Assembly (NCBI GenBank): GCA_035626595.1 | Contig: DASPNJ010000090.1 | Coordinates: forward strand, 37,319 to 101,318 | Length of the DNA: 64,000 bases | Direction of reading: 5' to 3' | Origin: JAQGMV01 sp035626595 | GTDB lineage: Bacteria > Pseudomonadota > Gammaproteobacteria > Burkholderiales > SG8-41 | Shown: positions 8,838 to 17,978 of the stretch, piece by piece | How positions within the stretch are numbered: position 1 is the stretch's first letter | Layout: each line of letters opens with the position of its first letter | Position numbers and translations under genes: made by a program | The notes under the pieces: generated by a model | The model's database searches: none | Told to the model about the DNA's origin: nothing | What the model saw: only the letters and a program-made list of their open reading frames with translations

Positions 8838-10301
8838 ATGCATTACGCGGATCTCCGCGGCTTCATCGAACGGCTGGAGTCGCTCGGCGAGTTGAAGCGC
8901 GTCCGCGTCGAGGTCGATCCCTGCCTCGAGATGACGGAGATCTGCGACCGCGTGCTCAAAGCGGGCGGTCCGGCGCTCCTTTTCGAGCGGCCAAAAGGCC
9001 ATTCCATGCCGGTGCTCGCGAACCTCTTCGGCACGCCGCGGCGGGTCGCGCTGGGCATGGGCCGCGAGTCGGTGGAGGCGCTGCGCGAGCTGGGTCAGCT
9101 CCTCGCGTACCTCAAGGAGCCCGAGCCGCCGAAAGGGCTGCGCGATGCGTGGGCGAAGCTTCCGCTCCTGAAGCAGGTGCTCTCGATGGAGCCGCGCACG
9201 GTGCGCTCGGCGCCGTGCCAGGAAGTCGTCACCGAGAGCGCCGACGTCGATCTGTCGAAGCTCCCGATCCAGACGTGCTGGCCGGGCGACGCCGGGCCGC
9301 TGATCACGTGGGGCCTCACCGTAACGCGCGGTCCCCAGAAGAAGCGCCAGAACCTCGGCATCTACCGCCAGCAGGTGATCGGACCCAACAGGGTGATCAT
9401 GCGCTGGCTCGCGCACCGCGGCGGCGCGCTCGACTACCGCGATTTCCGCCTCGCGCATCCGCGTACGCCGTTCCCGGTGGCCGTCGCGCTGGGCGCCGAT
9501 CCCGCGACCATGCTCGGCGCCGTCACGCCCGTTCCCGACACGCTGAGCGAATATCAGTTCGCGGGCCTGCTGCGCGGCGCGAAAACCGCGATCGTGAAAT
9601 GCACGCTGCACGACCTCTACGTGCCGGCCGGCAGCGAGATCGTGCTGGAAGGCCATATCCATCCCGACGACACGGCACTCGAAGGCCCGTTCGGCGACCA
9701 CACCGGCTACTACAACGAGCAGGATCGCTTTCCGGTATTCACCATCGAGCGCATCACGATGCGCCGCGAGCCGATCTACCACACGACCTATACGGGCAAG
9801 CCGCCCGACGAGCCGGCGGTGCTCGGCGTCGCATTGAACGAGGTGTTCGTGCCGCTGCTGGCGAGGCAGTTTCCGGAGATCGTGGATTTCCACCTGCCGC
9901 CGGAAGGTTGCTCTTATCGCATCGCGTGCGTCTCGATCCGCAAGCAGTACCCCGGCCACGCGAAGCGCGTCATGTTCGGCATCTGGTCCTATTTGCGCCA
10001 GTTCATGTACACGAAGTTCATCATCGTGACCGACGACGACGTGAACGTCCGTGACTGGAAGGAAGTGATCTGGGCGCTCACCACGCGCGTCGATCCGCGG
10101 CGCGACACGCTGATTGCGGACGCAACGCCGATCGATTACCTGGATTTCGCGAGTCCGGTCGCCGGTCTCGGCTCCAAGATGGGTATCGACGCCACGAACA
10201 AGTGGCCCGAAGAGACCGATCGCAAGTGGGGCACGCCGCTCGCGATGAGCGCGGACGTGAAATCGCGTGTGGACGCGATGTGGAAGGACCTCGGCTTGTG
10301 A
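8838..10301 (+). CDS. ubiD: 4-hydroxy-3-polyprenylbenzoate decarboxylase
   Basis: 487 residues, typical UbiD length. It uses prenylated FMN (made by UbiX, not seen here) to decarboxylate the ubiA product. Conserved blocks include GPFGDHTGYY, the acid-rich segment QFPEIVDFHLPPEG that carries the catalytic Glu, and the C-terminal DATNKWPEE. ATG 8838 lies 14 bases after ubiA. A short repeat A copy sits immediately after the stop. Confidence 0.95.
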   Translation: MHYADLRGFIERLESLGELKRVRVEVDPCLEMTEICDRVLKAGGPALLFERPKGHSMPVLANLFGTPRRVALGMGRESVEALRELGQLLAYLKEPEPPKGLRDAWAKLPLLKQVLSMEPRTVRSAPCQEVVTESADVDLSKLPIQTCWPGDAGPLITWGLTVTRGPQKKRQNLGIYRQQVIGPNRVIMRWLAHRGGALDYRDFRLAHPRTPFPVAVALGADPATMLGAVTPVPDTLSEYQFAGLLRGAKTAIVKCTLHDLYVPAGSEIVLEGHIHPDDTALEGPFGDHTGYYNEQDRFPVFTIERITMRREPIYHTTYTGKPPDEPAVLGVALNEVFVPLLARQFPEIVDFHLPPEGCSYRIACVSIRKQYPGHAKRVMFGIWSYLRQFMYTKFIIVTDDDVNVRDWKEVIWALTTRVDPRRDTLIADATPIDYLDFASPVAGLGSKMGIDATNKWPEETDRKWGTPLAMSADVKSRVDAMWKDLGL

Positions 10302-10328
10302 CGTAGTGCGCAAATTGCGCACCCTACG
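10302..10328. repeat. Dispersed repeat A, short copy
   Basis: CGTAG-TGCGCAAATTGCGCA-CCCTACG keeps both termini and one inner palindrome. It fills the space between the convergent ubiD and dacB genes, where it could act as a bidirectional hairpin, although no T-run follows. Confidence 0.65.
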
Positions 10329-10333
10329 AATCA

Positions 10334-11743
10334 TTACGGCCGCCTATAAACCCACCGCAGCAGCGCGTCCTGCGCCGCCTGCGCGTTGCCGGCATTTGGA
10401 TGGTTGACCATGAAGACCACGACGACGCGGCGCCCGCGTGCGTCGAGCACGTACCCCGCGATCGCGCGCACGCCGTTGAGCGTGCCGCCCTTGATGTGCG
10501 CGTGGCCCGCGATATCCGCTTCCTTGAGGCGCTTGCGCATCGTGCCGTCCGCCGCGACGATCGGCATCGACGCGATGAATTCCGGCATGACCGGGCTTCG
10601 GAACGCGTCGAGCAGCATCTCGCCCATGCCGCGCGCGCTGATACGCTCCGTGCGCGAAAGCCCCGAGCCGTTCTCCATCGCGAGCTCGGGCATCGGCATG
10701 CCTTTCTGCGCGAGCCACTGGCGGATCACCGCGCGCGCCTTGTCCGCGGTGCCGGGCGTGCCGGCGCCGACCGCCCCGAGCGTGAGAAACAACTGGCGCG
10801 CCATCACGTTGTTGCTGAATTTGTTGATGTCGCGGATCACCTCGGACAGCGCCGGGGAGCGCGCGCCCGCGAGCAGCCGCGCGCCGGGTGCCTGACCGTC
10901 GCGCACGGCGCCGGTGAGCGTGCCGCCGAGGTCCTTCCAGAGCTGGGTGAAGAGCGCTGCCGCGTAGGCGCGGTGGGAGAGCAGGCTGAAGCTGCGCGTG
11001 CGCTCGCCGCACTCGCGCGCGTAGCCGCCCGAGATGACGAGCCGGGCGGCGTCCGTGTTGCCCTGCGCTTCGAACTTGAGCTTCGCCACCCAGTCGCCGC
11101 ATGGACCTTCGGTGAGCGTCACGTGGTTGACGAGCTGTATCGCGTCGATGCGCGGCTCGACGACGAGGCGCACGCCGCGCGCATCCGGCTCCGGCACGAA
11201 CTGGACCGTGATCGCCTTGAAGTTGACGAGCAGCGCATCGGGGCCGGTGTTGTACGGCCGGATCGGCTCGCCGTCGAAGCGCGCGGGATCGTAATCTTCC
11301 GTCCAGAAGTAGCTGCGGTCGAGCAGTACGTCGCCGCGGATCTCGCGCAGCCCGCGCGCACGCAGGTTTCGCAGGAGCAGCCAGAAGTTCTCCAGCGTGA
11401 GCTTCGGGTCTCCGGCGCCTTTGATGACGAGGCTCCCATCGAGCACCTCGTTGCGTATCGGACCGGTGGCGTGCACCTCGGTCGTCCATGTAAATGCGGG
11501 ACCGAGCAGCTCCAGCGCGGCGTAGGTCGTGACGAGCTTCATCGTGGACGCGGGATTGAGCGCGCGTTCCGCCGCATGCGTCATCAGAGGCTTCTCTGCG
11601 CCCACTTCGTGCAGGTACAGACCGACGCTCCCATCCGGAATGGCGCCGGCCGCCAGCGCTTGCGCGACCGGCGGCGGCAGCGCAGCGTGCACGCTCCACG
11701 ACACGGCGAGCAGCAGCAGAAGGCGCCACGACACGCGAATCAC
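10334..11743 (-). CDS. dacB: D-alanyl-D-alanine carboxypeptidase/endopeptidase (PBP4-type)
   Basis: GTG 11743 gives 469 residues beginning with a signal peptide (WRLLLLLAVSWSVHAA), so a periplasmic peptidoglycan hydrolase of the S13 family. The active-site serine motif is SxxK in NPASTMKLVTTY, and SxN is in KFSNNVMARQ. The third motif reads HIKGGTLNG, that is KGG where the family normally has KTG. The GTG overlaps the bioA stop as GTGA, so dacB is translated after bioA. The open frame continues upstream through bioA, but that part is out-of-frame bioA sequence. Confidence 0.9.
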   Translation of the reverse strand: MIRVSWRLLLLLAVSWSVHAALPPPVAQALAAGAIPDGSVGLYLHEVGAEKPLMTHAAERALNPASTMKLVTTYAALELLGPAFTWTTEVHATGPIRNEVLDGSLVIKGAGDPKLTLENFWLLLRNLRARGLREIRGDVLLDRSYFWTEDYDPARFDGEPIRPYNTGPDALLVNFKAITVQFVPEPDARGVRLVVEPRIDAIQLVNHVTLTEGPCGDWVAKLKFEAQGNTDAARLVISGGYARECGERTRSFSLLSHRAYAAALFTQLWKDLGGTLTGAVRDGQAPGARLLAGARSPALSEVIRDINKFSNNVMARQLFLTLGAVGAGTPGTADKARAVIRQWLAQKGMPMPELAMENGSGLSRTERISARGMGEMLLDAFRSPVMPEFIASMPIVAADGTMRKRLKEADIAGHAHIKGGTLNGVRAIAGYVLDARGRRVVVVFMVNHPNAGNAQAAQDALLRWVYRRP

Positions 11744-13065
11744 GCGATCGATTCTACGATCTCGAGCGTGCGCTCGACGAGAAGCGCCTGCTCCTCGTCG
11801 GTGATGACGTACGGCGGCATGAAGTAGACCGTCGAGCCGATCGGCCGCAGGAGGATCTCGCGCGCAAGTCCTGCTTCGAAGATGCGCCGCCCGGCCTGCG
11901 GGTCGTCGCTCGCCATCTCGAACGCCCAGATCATCCCGGTGTTGCGGAAGTGGCGCACCCGTGCATGCGTGGCGAGCGCGCGGCAGCGCTCGTTGATCGC
12001 TGCGGACCGCGCGCGATTCGCGGTGATCACGTCTTCGTCTTCGAAAATGTCGAGCGTCGCGAGCGCTGCACGGCACGCGAGCGCATTCCCGGTGTAGGAG
12101 TGCGAGTGCAGGAATCCGCGCGTCACCGCATCGTCATAGAAGGCGCCGTAGATCGCCTCGCGCGTGAGCACCACCGACAGCGGCAGATAGCCGCCCGTGA
12201 TGCCTTTCGAGAGGCAGAGGAAATCCGGCGTGATCCCCGCCTGCTGATGCGCGAAGAACGTGCCGGTGCGGCCAAAGCCGGTCATGATCTCGTCGGCGAT
12301 CAGGTGCACGCCGTACCGGTCGCAGATCTCGCGTGCCCGCTCGAGGTATGCGGCGTCGTACATCGCCATACCGGTCGCGCCCTGCACCAGCGGCTCGACG
12401 ATCAACGCAGCCGTGCGCTCGTGGTGCGCTTCGAGATGCCGCTCCAGCGCTGCCGCGCACCGCAGCGCGAAATCAGCCGCGGATTCGCCCTGCTCCGCGC
12501 GCCGCCAGTCGGGACTCGGCACCTGTGCGCTCGGGCGGAGGAGCGGTGCGTACGTGTCCTTGAACAGCGCGACGTCGGTTACGCAGAGCGCGCCGAGCGT
12601 CTCGCCGTGGTAGCTCCCGGCAAGGCTCACGAATTCGGTTTTGCGCGGCCGCCCGCTGTTGCGCCAGTAGTGGAAGCTCATCTTCAGCGCGATCTCGGTC
12701 GCAGAGGCGCCGTCGCTGCCGTAGAAGCAGTGTCCGAGCACGCCGCCCGTTGCGCGTGAGAGCCGCTCCGAGAGCTCGACGACCGGTGCGTGCGTGAAGC
12801 CGGCGAGCATCACGTGTTCGAGCCGCGAAAGCTGATCGGTGATCGCGGCGTTGATGCGCCGGTTCGCATGACCGAAGAGGTTCACCCACCACGAGCTCAC
12901 CGCATCCAGATAGCGGCGCCCGTCGCAGTCGTAGAGCCAGCAGCCCTGCGCGCGCGAGATCGGAACGAGCGGCAGCGTCTCGTGCTGCTTCATCTGCGTA
13001 CACGGATGCCACACGGCTTCGAGGCTGCGCTTTAGCAGCATGTCATTGCGAGTGCTAGTTTGCAT
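11740..13065 (-). CDS. bioA: Adenosylmethionine-8-amino-7-oxononanoate aminotransferase
   Basis: 441 residues, a PLP-dependent class III aminotransferase that makes 7,8-diaminononanoate in biotin synthesis using SAM as amino donor. Diagnostic segments are AVSSWWVNLFGH near the N-terminus, CFYGSDGASATEIALKM, DEIMTGFGRTG and the PLP lysine in LSKGITGGYLPLS (about residue 286). The SSWW and HSYTGN signatures favour BioA over other class III enzymes. No other bio genes are adjacent. It is divergent from the unknown gene at 13147, and the start could also be ATG 13041. Confidence 0.92.
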   Translation of the reverse strand: MQTSTRNDMLLKRSLEAVWHPCTQMKQHETLPLVPISRAQGCWLYDCDGRRYLDAVSSWWVNLFGHANRRINAAITDQLSRLEHVMLAGFTHAPVVELSERLSRATGGVLGHCFYGSDGASATEIALKMSFHYWRNSGRPRKTEFVSLAGSYHGETLGALCVTDVALFKDTYAPLLRPSAQVPSPDWRRAEQGESAADFALRCAAALERHLEAHHERTAALIVEPLVQGATGMAMYDAAYLERAREICDRYGVHLIADEIMTGFGRTGTFFAHQQAGITPDFLCLSKGITGGYLPLSVVLTREAIYGAFYDDAVTRGFLHSHSYTGNALACRAALATLDIFEDEDVITANRARSAAINERCRALATHARVRHFRNTGMIWAFEMASDDPQAGRRIFEAGLAREILLRPIGSTVYFMPPYVITDEEQALLVERTLEIVESIA

Positions 13066-13146
13066 TTCTAGATTCGCGCGGGGTACTTTCCGACTGGCAT
13101 CGAGCTTGCTTTTTCATCGACAAGTCCAAGGAGACGCTCAGGTCTT

Positions 13147-13794
13147 ATGCGTATTCTCGAACGAATCGAAGATCAGGTTGCATCGACCAACCTGCCGCTC
13201 GTCGGCATCACCCTCGCGGCGGTGCCCTGTCCCGATACGCCCGTCATACTCACACTGCACTGGCACGGCTTCATCAAGGAGAAGCTCGTCGACGTAGAGG
13301 AAGCCGAAGCAGTGTCATTTACGCCGATTCCCAGCTCCGCGCTCCAGTTGAACGACCGATGGCGCAGCCTGATCGCGGTCGATCGTGCTGCCATGGAAGC
13401 CGCGTGGGAGCTCGGCGCATGGGATGTCGCGCGCGCGGAGCGCCCGGGATGCATGCGGCCCGGTGCGCCGTCGACCGAAGCGCTCGAATGCCTGCAGGCA
13501 TTCGGCGCCTTCCCGTACGGCATCAACGGCAACCAGGTCGTGGTGTCCGACGCACCCGACGCCGACGATCTCGTGCAACTCGCGGCGCAGCGCGGTTATC
13601 TCATGTGGATTTTCAGACCCGTCAAAGGCGGGATCTGGGCCGAGTACGCGGAGGATGCGACGCTTGGCCCCGAGGGCGCCCGCAGCGGCCCGTGTCCGCA
13701 CCGACCGATTCCTCCGGTGTGCGACGGCAAGCGGGAAACCATCTACCGTTTCGGCGTTCCCATCTCCTCCAGCGGCATCGTGCTCGACAGCTAG
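13147..13794 (+). CDS. Conserved-looking hypothetical protein
   Basis: 215 residues, not recognised. It is probably soluble: there is no signal peptide or membrane helix. The early segment LPLVGITLAAVPCPDTPVIL reads like a beta-strand core, and the C-terminal half has several Cys/Pro-rich patches (SGPCPHRPIPPVCDG). AAGGAGA lies 14 bases ahead of ATG 13147. It sits between bioA (divergent) and groES (same strand, 208 bases downstream behind its own promoter), so the context gives no function. Confidence 0.55.
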   Translation: MRILERIEDQVASTNLPLVGITLAAVPCPDTPVILTLHWHGFIKEKLVDVEEAEAVSFTPIPSSALQLNDRWRSLIAVDRAAMEAAWELGAWDVARAERPGCMRPGAPSTEALECLQAFGAFPYGINGNQVVVSDAPDADDLVQLAAQRGYLMWIFRPVKGGIWAEYAEDATLGPEGARSGPCPHRPIPPVCDGKRETIYRFGVPISSSGIVLDS

Positions 13795-13894
13795 GGCCCG
13801 GTTCGCCGTCGCCTCCTGACAGCTAGTTAGCACATACTCACGTCGGTAAGAGCCGGTTTGCTCAGGCAAAACCGGCGTGACCCGCTGTCTCCCG

Positions 13895-13923
13895 TTGAAA
13901 TCGGGCGGCTTCGCCCTTATCAT
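13895..13923 (+). promoter_or_regulatory. groESL promoter, sigma-70-like with sigma-32-like overlap
   Basis: TTGAAA (13895-13900), a 17-base spacer and TATCAT (13918-13923) fit a housekeeping promoter. The same bases read as a heat-shock promoter, (G)TTGAAA, 13 bases, then CCCTTATCAT against the sigma-32 consensus CTTGAAA-N11-16-CCCCATnT. It lies immediately upstream of the CIRCE element. Confidence 0.6.
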
Positions 13924-13949
13924 TGGCACTCGCCAAACCCGAGTGCTAA
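13923..13949 (+). promoter_or_regulatory. CIRCE operator (HrcA site)
   Basis: TTGGCACTC, nine bases, GAGTGCTAA. This differs by one base from the consensus TTAGCACTC-N9-GAGTGCTAA and has the exact spacer length. It overlaps the end of the -10 region and lies 54 bases ahead of groES, so HrcA binding would block groESL transcription in the absence of heat stress. hrcA is not in this window. Confidence 0.9.
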
Positions 13950-14002
13950 CAATCGGGCAAGGCTTCCAGTTTCAACCCAACCGTTTCAGAGGAGATTGCA
14001 GA

Positions 14003-14293
14003 ATGAAAATTCGTCCGTTGCACGACCGTATCATCGTGAAGCGGCTGGAAGAAGAGCGTAAGACTGCCTCCGGCATCGTCATCCCCGACACCGCCGCCGA
14101 GAAGCCCGACCAAGGTGAGGTCAAGGCCGTCGGCAAAGGCAAAGTCAACGATGACGGCAAAGTCCGCACGCTCGACGTGAAAGTCGGCGATCGCGTGCTC
14201 TTCGGCAAGTACTCGGGCCAGACCGTCAAGGTCGAAGGCGAAGAGCTGCTCGTGATGCGCGAAGAAGACATCATGGGCGTGATCGAGTCCTAA
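14003..14293 (+). CDS. groES: Co-chaperonin GroES
   Basis: 96 residues, exact family length. GroES caps the GroEL ring. The N-terminus (MKIRPLHDRIIVKRLEEE) and the mobile-loop region (ERKTASGIVIPD) are classical, as is the C-terminal VMREEDIMGVIES. GAGGAG is placed correctly before ATG 14003. It is cotranscribed with groEL, 34 bases downstream, from the CIRCE-controlled promoter. Confidence 0.98.
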   Translation: MKIRPLHDRIIVKRLEEERKTASGIVIPDTAAEKPDQGEVKAVGKGKVNDDGKVRTLDVKVGDRVLFGKYSGQTVKVEGEELLVMREEDIMGVIES

Positions 14294-14327
14294 TTCCCGC
14301 CCCTACACAGAACCAGGAGAACTCCAC

Positions 14328-15971
<1,644 letters not shown>

Positions 15972-16026
15972 CGCACTGCGTTACATGTTTGCCACCCAGC
16001 CCTCCCCTCTGGGATGGGCGCGGTAC

Positions 16027-16081
16027 ACGAACAGAGGGAAACCGAAAGGTTTCCCTCCGTTACCTCCCTTCCTTCGGCTGC
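16027..16081 (+). repeat. Dispersed repeat D, copy 1
   Basis: ACAGAGGGAAACCG followed by GTTTCCCTCCG, TACCTCCCTTCC and TTCGGCTG. The same order of blocks recurs at 41278-41346 and 47691-47750, and in reverse at 54682-54715. It lies between groEL and its terminator. Confidence 0.6.
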
Positions 16082-16105
16082 CTACCGGCAACAGAGGCAG
16101 AAACG

Positions 16106-16133
16106 AAAAAGCCCCGCTTCGGCGGGGCTTTTT
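16106..16133 (+). terminator. groESL intrinsic terminator
   Basis: AAAAAGCCCCGC, loop TTCG, GCGGGGCTTTTT: a seven-pair G+C stem with flanking A and T runs. It could act in both directions and also end the minus-strand small gene at 16171. Confidence 0.9.
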
Positions 16134-16138
16134 CTTTG

Positions 16139-16166
16139 ACGTCATTCCCGCGCAGGCGGGAATGCA
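16139..16166. repeat. Dispersed repeat C (ATTCCCGCGCAGGCGGGAAT), copy 1
   Basis: GTCATTCCCGCGCAGGCGGGAATGCAG is a palindrome of a type widespread in proteobacterial genomes. It matches 59251-59279, where it lies inside a signal-peptide coding region. Confidence 0.75.
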
Positions 16167-16170
16167 GAGC

Positions 16171-16368
16171 TCACTGCAGCCGGTCGTCCTCGCTCATTCC
16201 CGCTTCGTCGCGTCTGCGCTGAACCGCGAAACGCACCGCGTCGAGCATGCAGTCGACCTGGGTCGCGAAGCTGTCGGCCGAGCCGATCTCGGTCTCGGTG
16301 TCGTCCACGTGCTTCCAGCGCCACCGCGCCTCTGCGTCCTGCTCGAACTGCCACTGCTGCTGTGTCAA
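16171..16368 (-). CDS. Trp-rich small protein, paralogue of the 17751 gene product
   Basis: The TTG start at 16368 is preferred (65 residues) because AAAGGA lies six bases before it. An ATG at 16431 is also in frame but has no ribosome-binding site. The protein begins with QQQWQF and carries R-W-x-W, 11 residues, S-A, 2, F, 5, C, 2, D-A. The product of 17751-17978 has exactly the same residues at exactly the same spacing, so the two are paralogues of one small family that I do not recognise. No signal peptide or membrane segment is seen. Confidence 0.6.
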   Translation of the reverse strand: MTQQQWQFEQDAEARWRWKHVDDTETEIGSADSFATQVDCMLDAVRFAVQRRRDEAGMSEDDRLQ

Positions 16369-16498
16369 AGCGGTTCCTTTGCAGATGCCAAACCCGCACC
16401 GATATGCAAGCACTATGCCGCTTACGCTCATCGGACATTACCAATGACCCGCACGAATGTACCCAGCGCGAGCGGCGCCCGCATCATTCGAACAAAGC

Positions 16499-16527
16499 TT
16501 GACGCAGCAACGGGTTATCGCTTAAAT
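16499..16527 (+). promoter_or_regulatory. Candidate sigma-70 promoter upstream of tRNA-Phe
   Basis: TTGACG, 17 bases, TTAAAT. It lies about 190 bases ahead of the tRNA, and the intervening DNA has no convincing gene, so it probably drives the tRNA. The leader would include two repeat A copies and the tRNA-like fragment. Confidence 0.5.
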
Positions 16528-16626
16528 AGCGCGCTTTCCGCGCGCCTGCGCGCGTGCGGAACCCCGGCTTTCCTCCCCCTTCAGCAGCGACGCACGTTCC
16601 GCCGATGTCAGGGCGGTGGATGAGTT

Positions 16627-16650
16627 GTAGGGCGCGCCGGTGGCGCACCG
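16627..16650. repeat. Dispersed repeat A, short copy
   Basis: GTAGGGCGCGCCGGTGGCGCACC, one arm of the repeat A family. It lies 28 bases before a second copy, with the tRNA-like fragment between them. Confidence 0.65.
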
Positions 16651-16659
16651 CAAGTAAGT

Positions 16660-16677
16660 CGCGGCCGGTAGCTCAGT
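16660..16677 (+). other. tRNA-Phe 5'-end fragment (partial duplication)
   Basis: CGCGGCCGGTAGCTCAGT matches the leader and 5' end of the intact tRNA at 16712-16730 (CGCGGCCAGGTAGCTCAGT) except for one missing A. It stops where repeat copy 16678 begins, so it is a truncated duplicate and not a working tRNA. Confidence 0.65.
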
Positions 16678-16703
16678 CGTAGGGTGCGCCAATGGCGCAC
16701 CGG
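16678..16703. repeat. Dispersed repeat A, copy between tRNA fragment and tRNA
   Basis: CGTAGGGTGCGCCAATGGCGCACC, directly between the truncated tRNA 5' end and the intact tRNA-Phe. Confidence 0.7.
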
Positions 16704-16714
16704 CAGCAGCACGC

Positions 16715-16787
<73 letters not shown>

Positions 16788-16806
16788 CCTCCCCTAAACT
16801 CGCTGC

Positions 16807-17499
16807 ATGGCTGAACCACGACATGCCGTCGACCGCGGCATCTGGGCGCTCTGGTACGACGTCCCCGAGGCGCAGAGAAGCGAGTACGAAGACTGGTTCT
16901 TCAACGTGCACATACCGGAGAAGCTCGCGCGTCCCGGTTATCTCTGGGCCGCGCATTACGCGCTGCAATCGCAGAAGGGCTACCTGAGCTTCTTCGGCGG
17001 CGAAAACGCGCACACGTTCATGAATCCCGGCCCGGCGCAGCTCGCGCAGCGTCAGAGCGCCGAGACGAAGCGCTTCATCGCGATGCGGCAGGCCACCGCG
17101 TCATGCGTGCTGTCGGAAGAAACGCGCGTCGACGGTCCGGAGGCGAGCCTGCGCGCCAGCGACGGAACGCCCGGGCCCGTCATTCAGTTCGGGACCTACA
17201 ACGCCACGAGTCCCGCGGTCGAAGATGACCTCGGCAGCTGGTACGCGCAGGAGCGGCTGCCGCTGCTGTCCAGACTGCCCGGGTGCGTCGGCGCCCGCAA
17301 GATGCTCGCGAGCGTGGGTGAATACAAGCACGCGATCCTGCATGAATTCGCGTCGCTGGAGCTGCGGGAACACCATTTCGGGCCGCACGAAGCGCAGGCG
17401 CATGACCCGAACACGTGGATGGGGCGCGTCCGCAGACATCTCACGCACGCGCCGCGTTCGCCGGCGCTCGGTGTGCGCCTCTGGCCCGCGCCGGGCTGA
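16807..17499 (+). CDS. Hypothetical protein, possibly dimeric alpha-beta barrel fold
   Basis: 230 residues, soluble. Two halves each begin with a W-Y segment and a DxxxW-type helix: GIWALWYDVPEAQRSEYEDW near residue 11, and FGTYNATSPAVEDDLGSWYA near residue 127. Each is followed by an E-x-L-P-L/HIPEKL-type stretch and PG. This internal repeat and spacing resemble EthD-like ferredoxin-fold duplications, but the similarity is inferred by eye. It begins 20 bases after the tRNA, with no clear Shine-Dalgarno sequence. Confidence 0.55.
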   Translation: MAEPRHAVDRGIWALWYDVPEAQRSEYEDWFFNVHIPEKLARPGYLWAAHYALQSQKGYLSFFGGENAHTFMNPGPAQLAQRQSAETKRFIAMRQATASCVLSEETRVDGPEASLRASDGTPGPVIQFGTYNATSPAVEDDLGSWYAQERLPLLSRLPGCVGARKMLASVGEYKHAILHEFASLELREHHFGPHEAQAHDPNTWMGRVRRHLTHAPRSPALGVRLWPAPG

Positions 17500-17508
17500 A
17501 CTGATTCC

Positions 17509-17613
17509 TTATGCTGCCGCGATCAAGCGCTGCGCTTCTTCCACGCTGCGCGCACGCGCAACGGCAGTGGCACAGCGGAGGAATACGACGGCGTTCACGA
17601 TTCGATCCAGCAT
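17509..17613 (-). CDS. 34-residue small protein
   Basis: ATG 17613 is preceded by AGAGGAGAAAGCC, one of the best ribosome-binding sites in the window. The peptide starts MLDRIVNAVVFLRCATAVAR, an amphipathic or weakly membrane-active helix, and ends with an Ala/Glu-rich helix (SVEEAQRLIAAA). The gene is convergent with the 16807 gene, with nine bases between the stops. I recognise no family. The evidence is the initiation site and helix-like composition only. Confidence 0.4.
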   Translation of the reverse strand: MLDRIVNAVVFLRCATAVARARSVEEAQRLIAAA

Positions 17614-17750
17614 GGCTTTCTCCTCTGCAAAAAGAAAGTCAAAGCTAACGGATCGCTGCTGCAGCGCGGCATGAAGTTCCGCACAGTCGCCGAATCAGGC
17701 GCAGTACAGTGAGACTTTGATCACGGCGGCGCCGAGCGCCCGCCCCGCCG

Positions 17751-17978
17751 CTACTCCTCTCGATCGCGGCTGCGGCGGTCCACCACCGGCTTCAGAGGCA
17801 CGTAGCCATGGGTAGTCGCGTCTTCTATGCATTCGGTGAGCGAATCGAAAGTGCCCGCCGAACGGTCGTTGACGCCGCCGGGACGCACCACGCTCCACAC
17901 CCATCTCCCGCCCGTCACGGTGAACGACCACGAGTGCCGCCTCTCTACGAAGCCGGGTTTGTTCGGCATTTCGTTCAT
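17751..17978 (-). CDS. Trp-rich small protein coupled to the UGA-containing thioredoxin-like gene
   Basis: 75 residues without signal peptide or membrane helix. The core reads R-W-V-W, 11 residues, S-A, 2, F, 5, C, 2, D-A, then GYVPL. This is the same pattern and spacing as the product of 16171-16368. The ATG overlaps the stop of the thioredoxin-like gene (ATGA), so its expression depends on ribosomes that reached the end of that gene, past its internal UGA. Function is unknown; the single conserved Cys could be redox-active, but that is speculation. Confidence 0.6.
   Translation of the reverse strand: MNEMPNKPGFVERRHSWSFTVTGGRWVWSVVRPGGVNDRSAGTFDSLTECIEDATTHGYVPLKPVVDRRSRDREE

Noticed and set aside
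10334..12076. DacB extended to an upstream ATG (580 codons)
   Set aside because: The first 111 codons are out-of-frame bioA sequence; the signal peptide starts at GTG 11743, which overlaps the bioA stop.
16530..16580. CGCGC-rich inverted repeats upstream of tRNA-Phe as a structured RNA
   Set aside because: Short alternating CG repeats fold easily by chance, and I see no conserved loop or terminator.
16660..16677. A second tRNA gene
   Set aside because: Only the leader, acceptor 5' half and part of the D arm are present; no anticodon or T arm follows.
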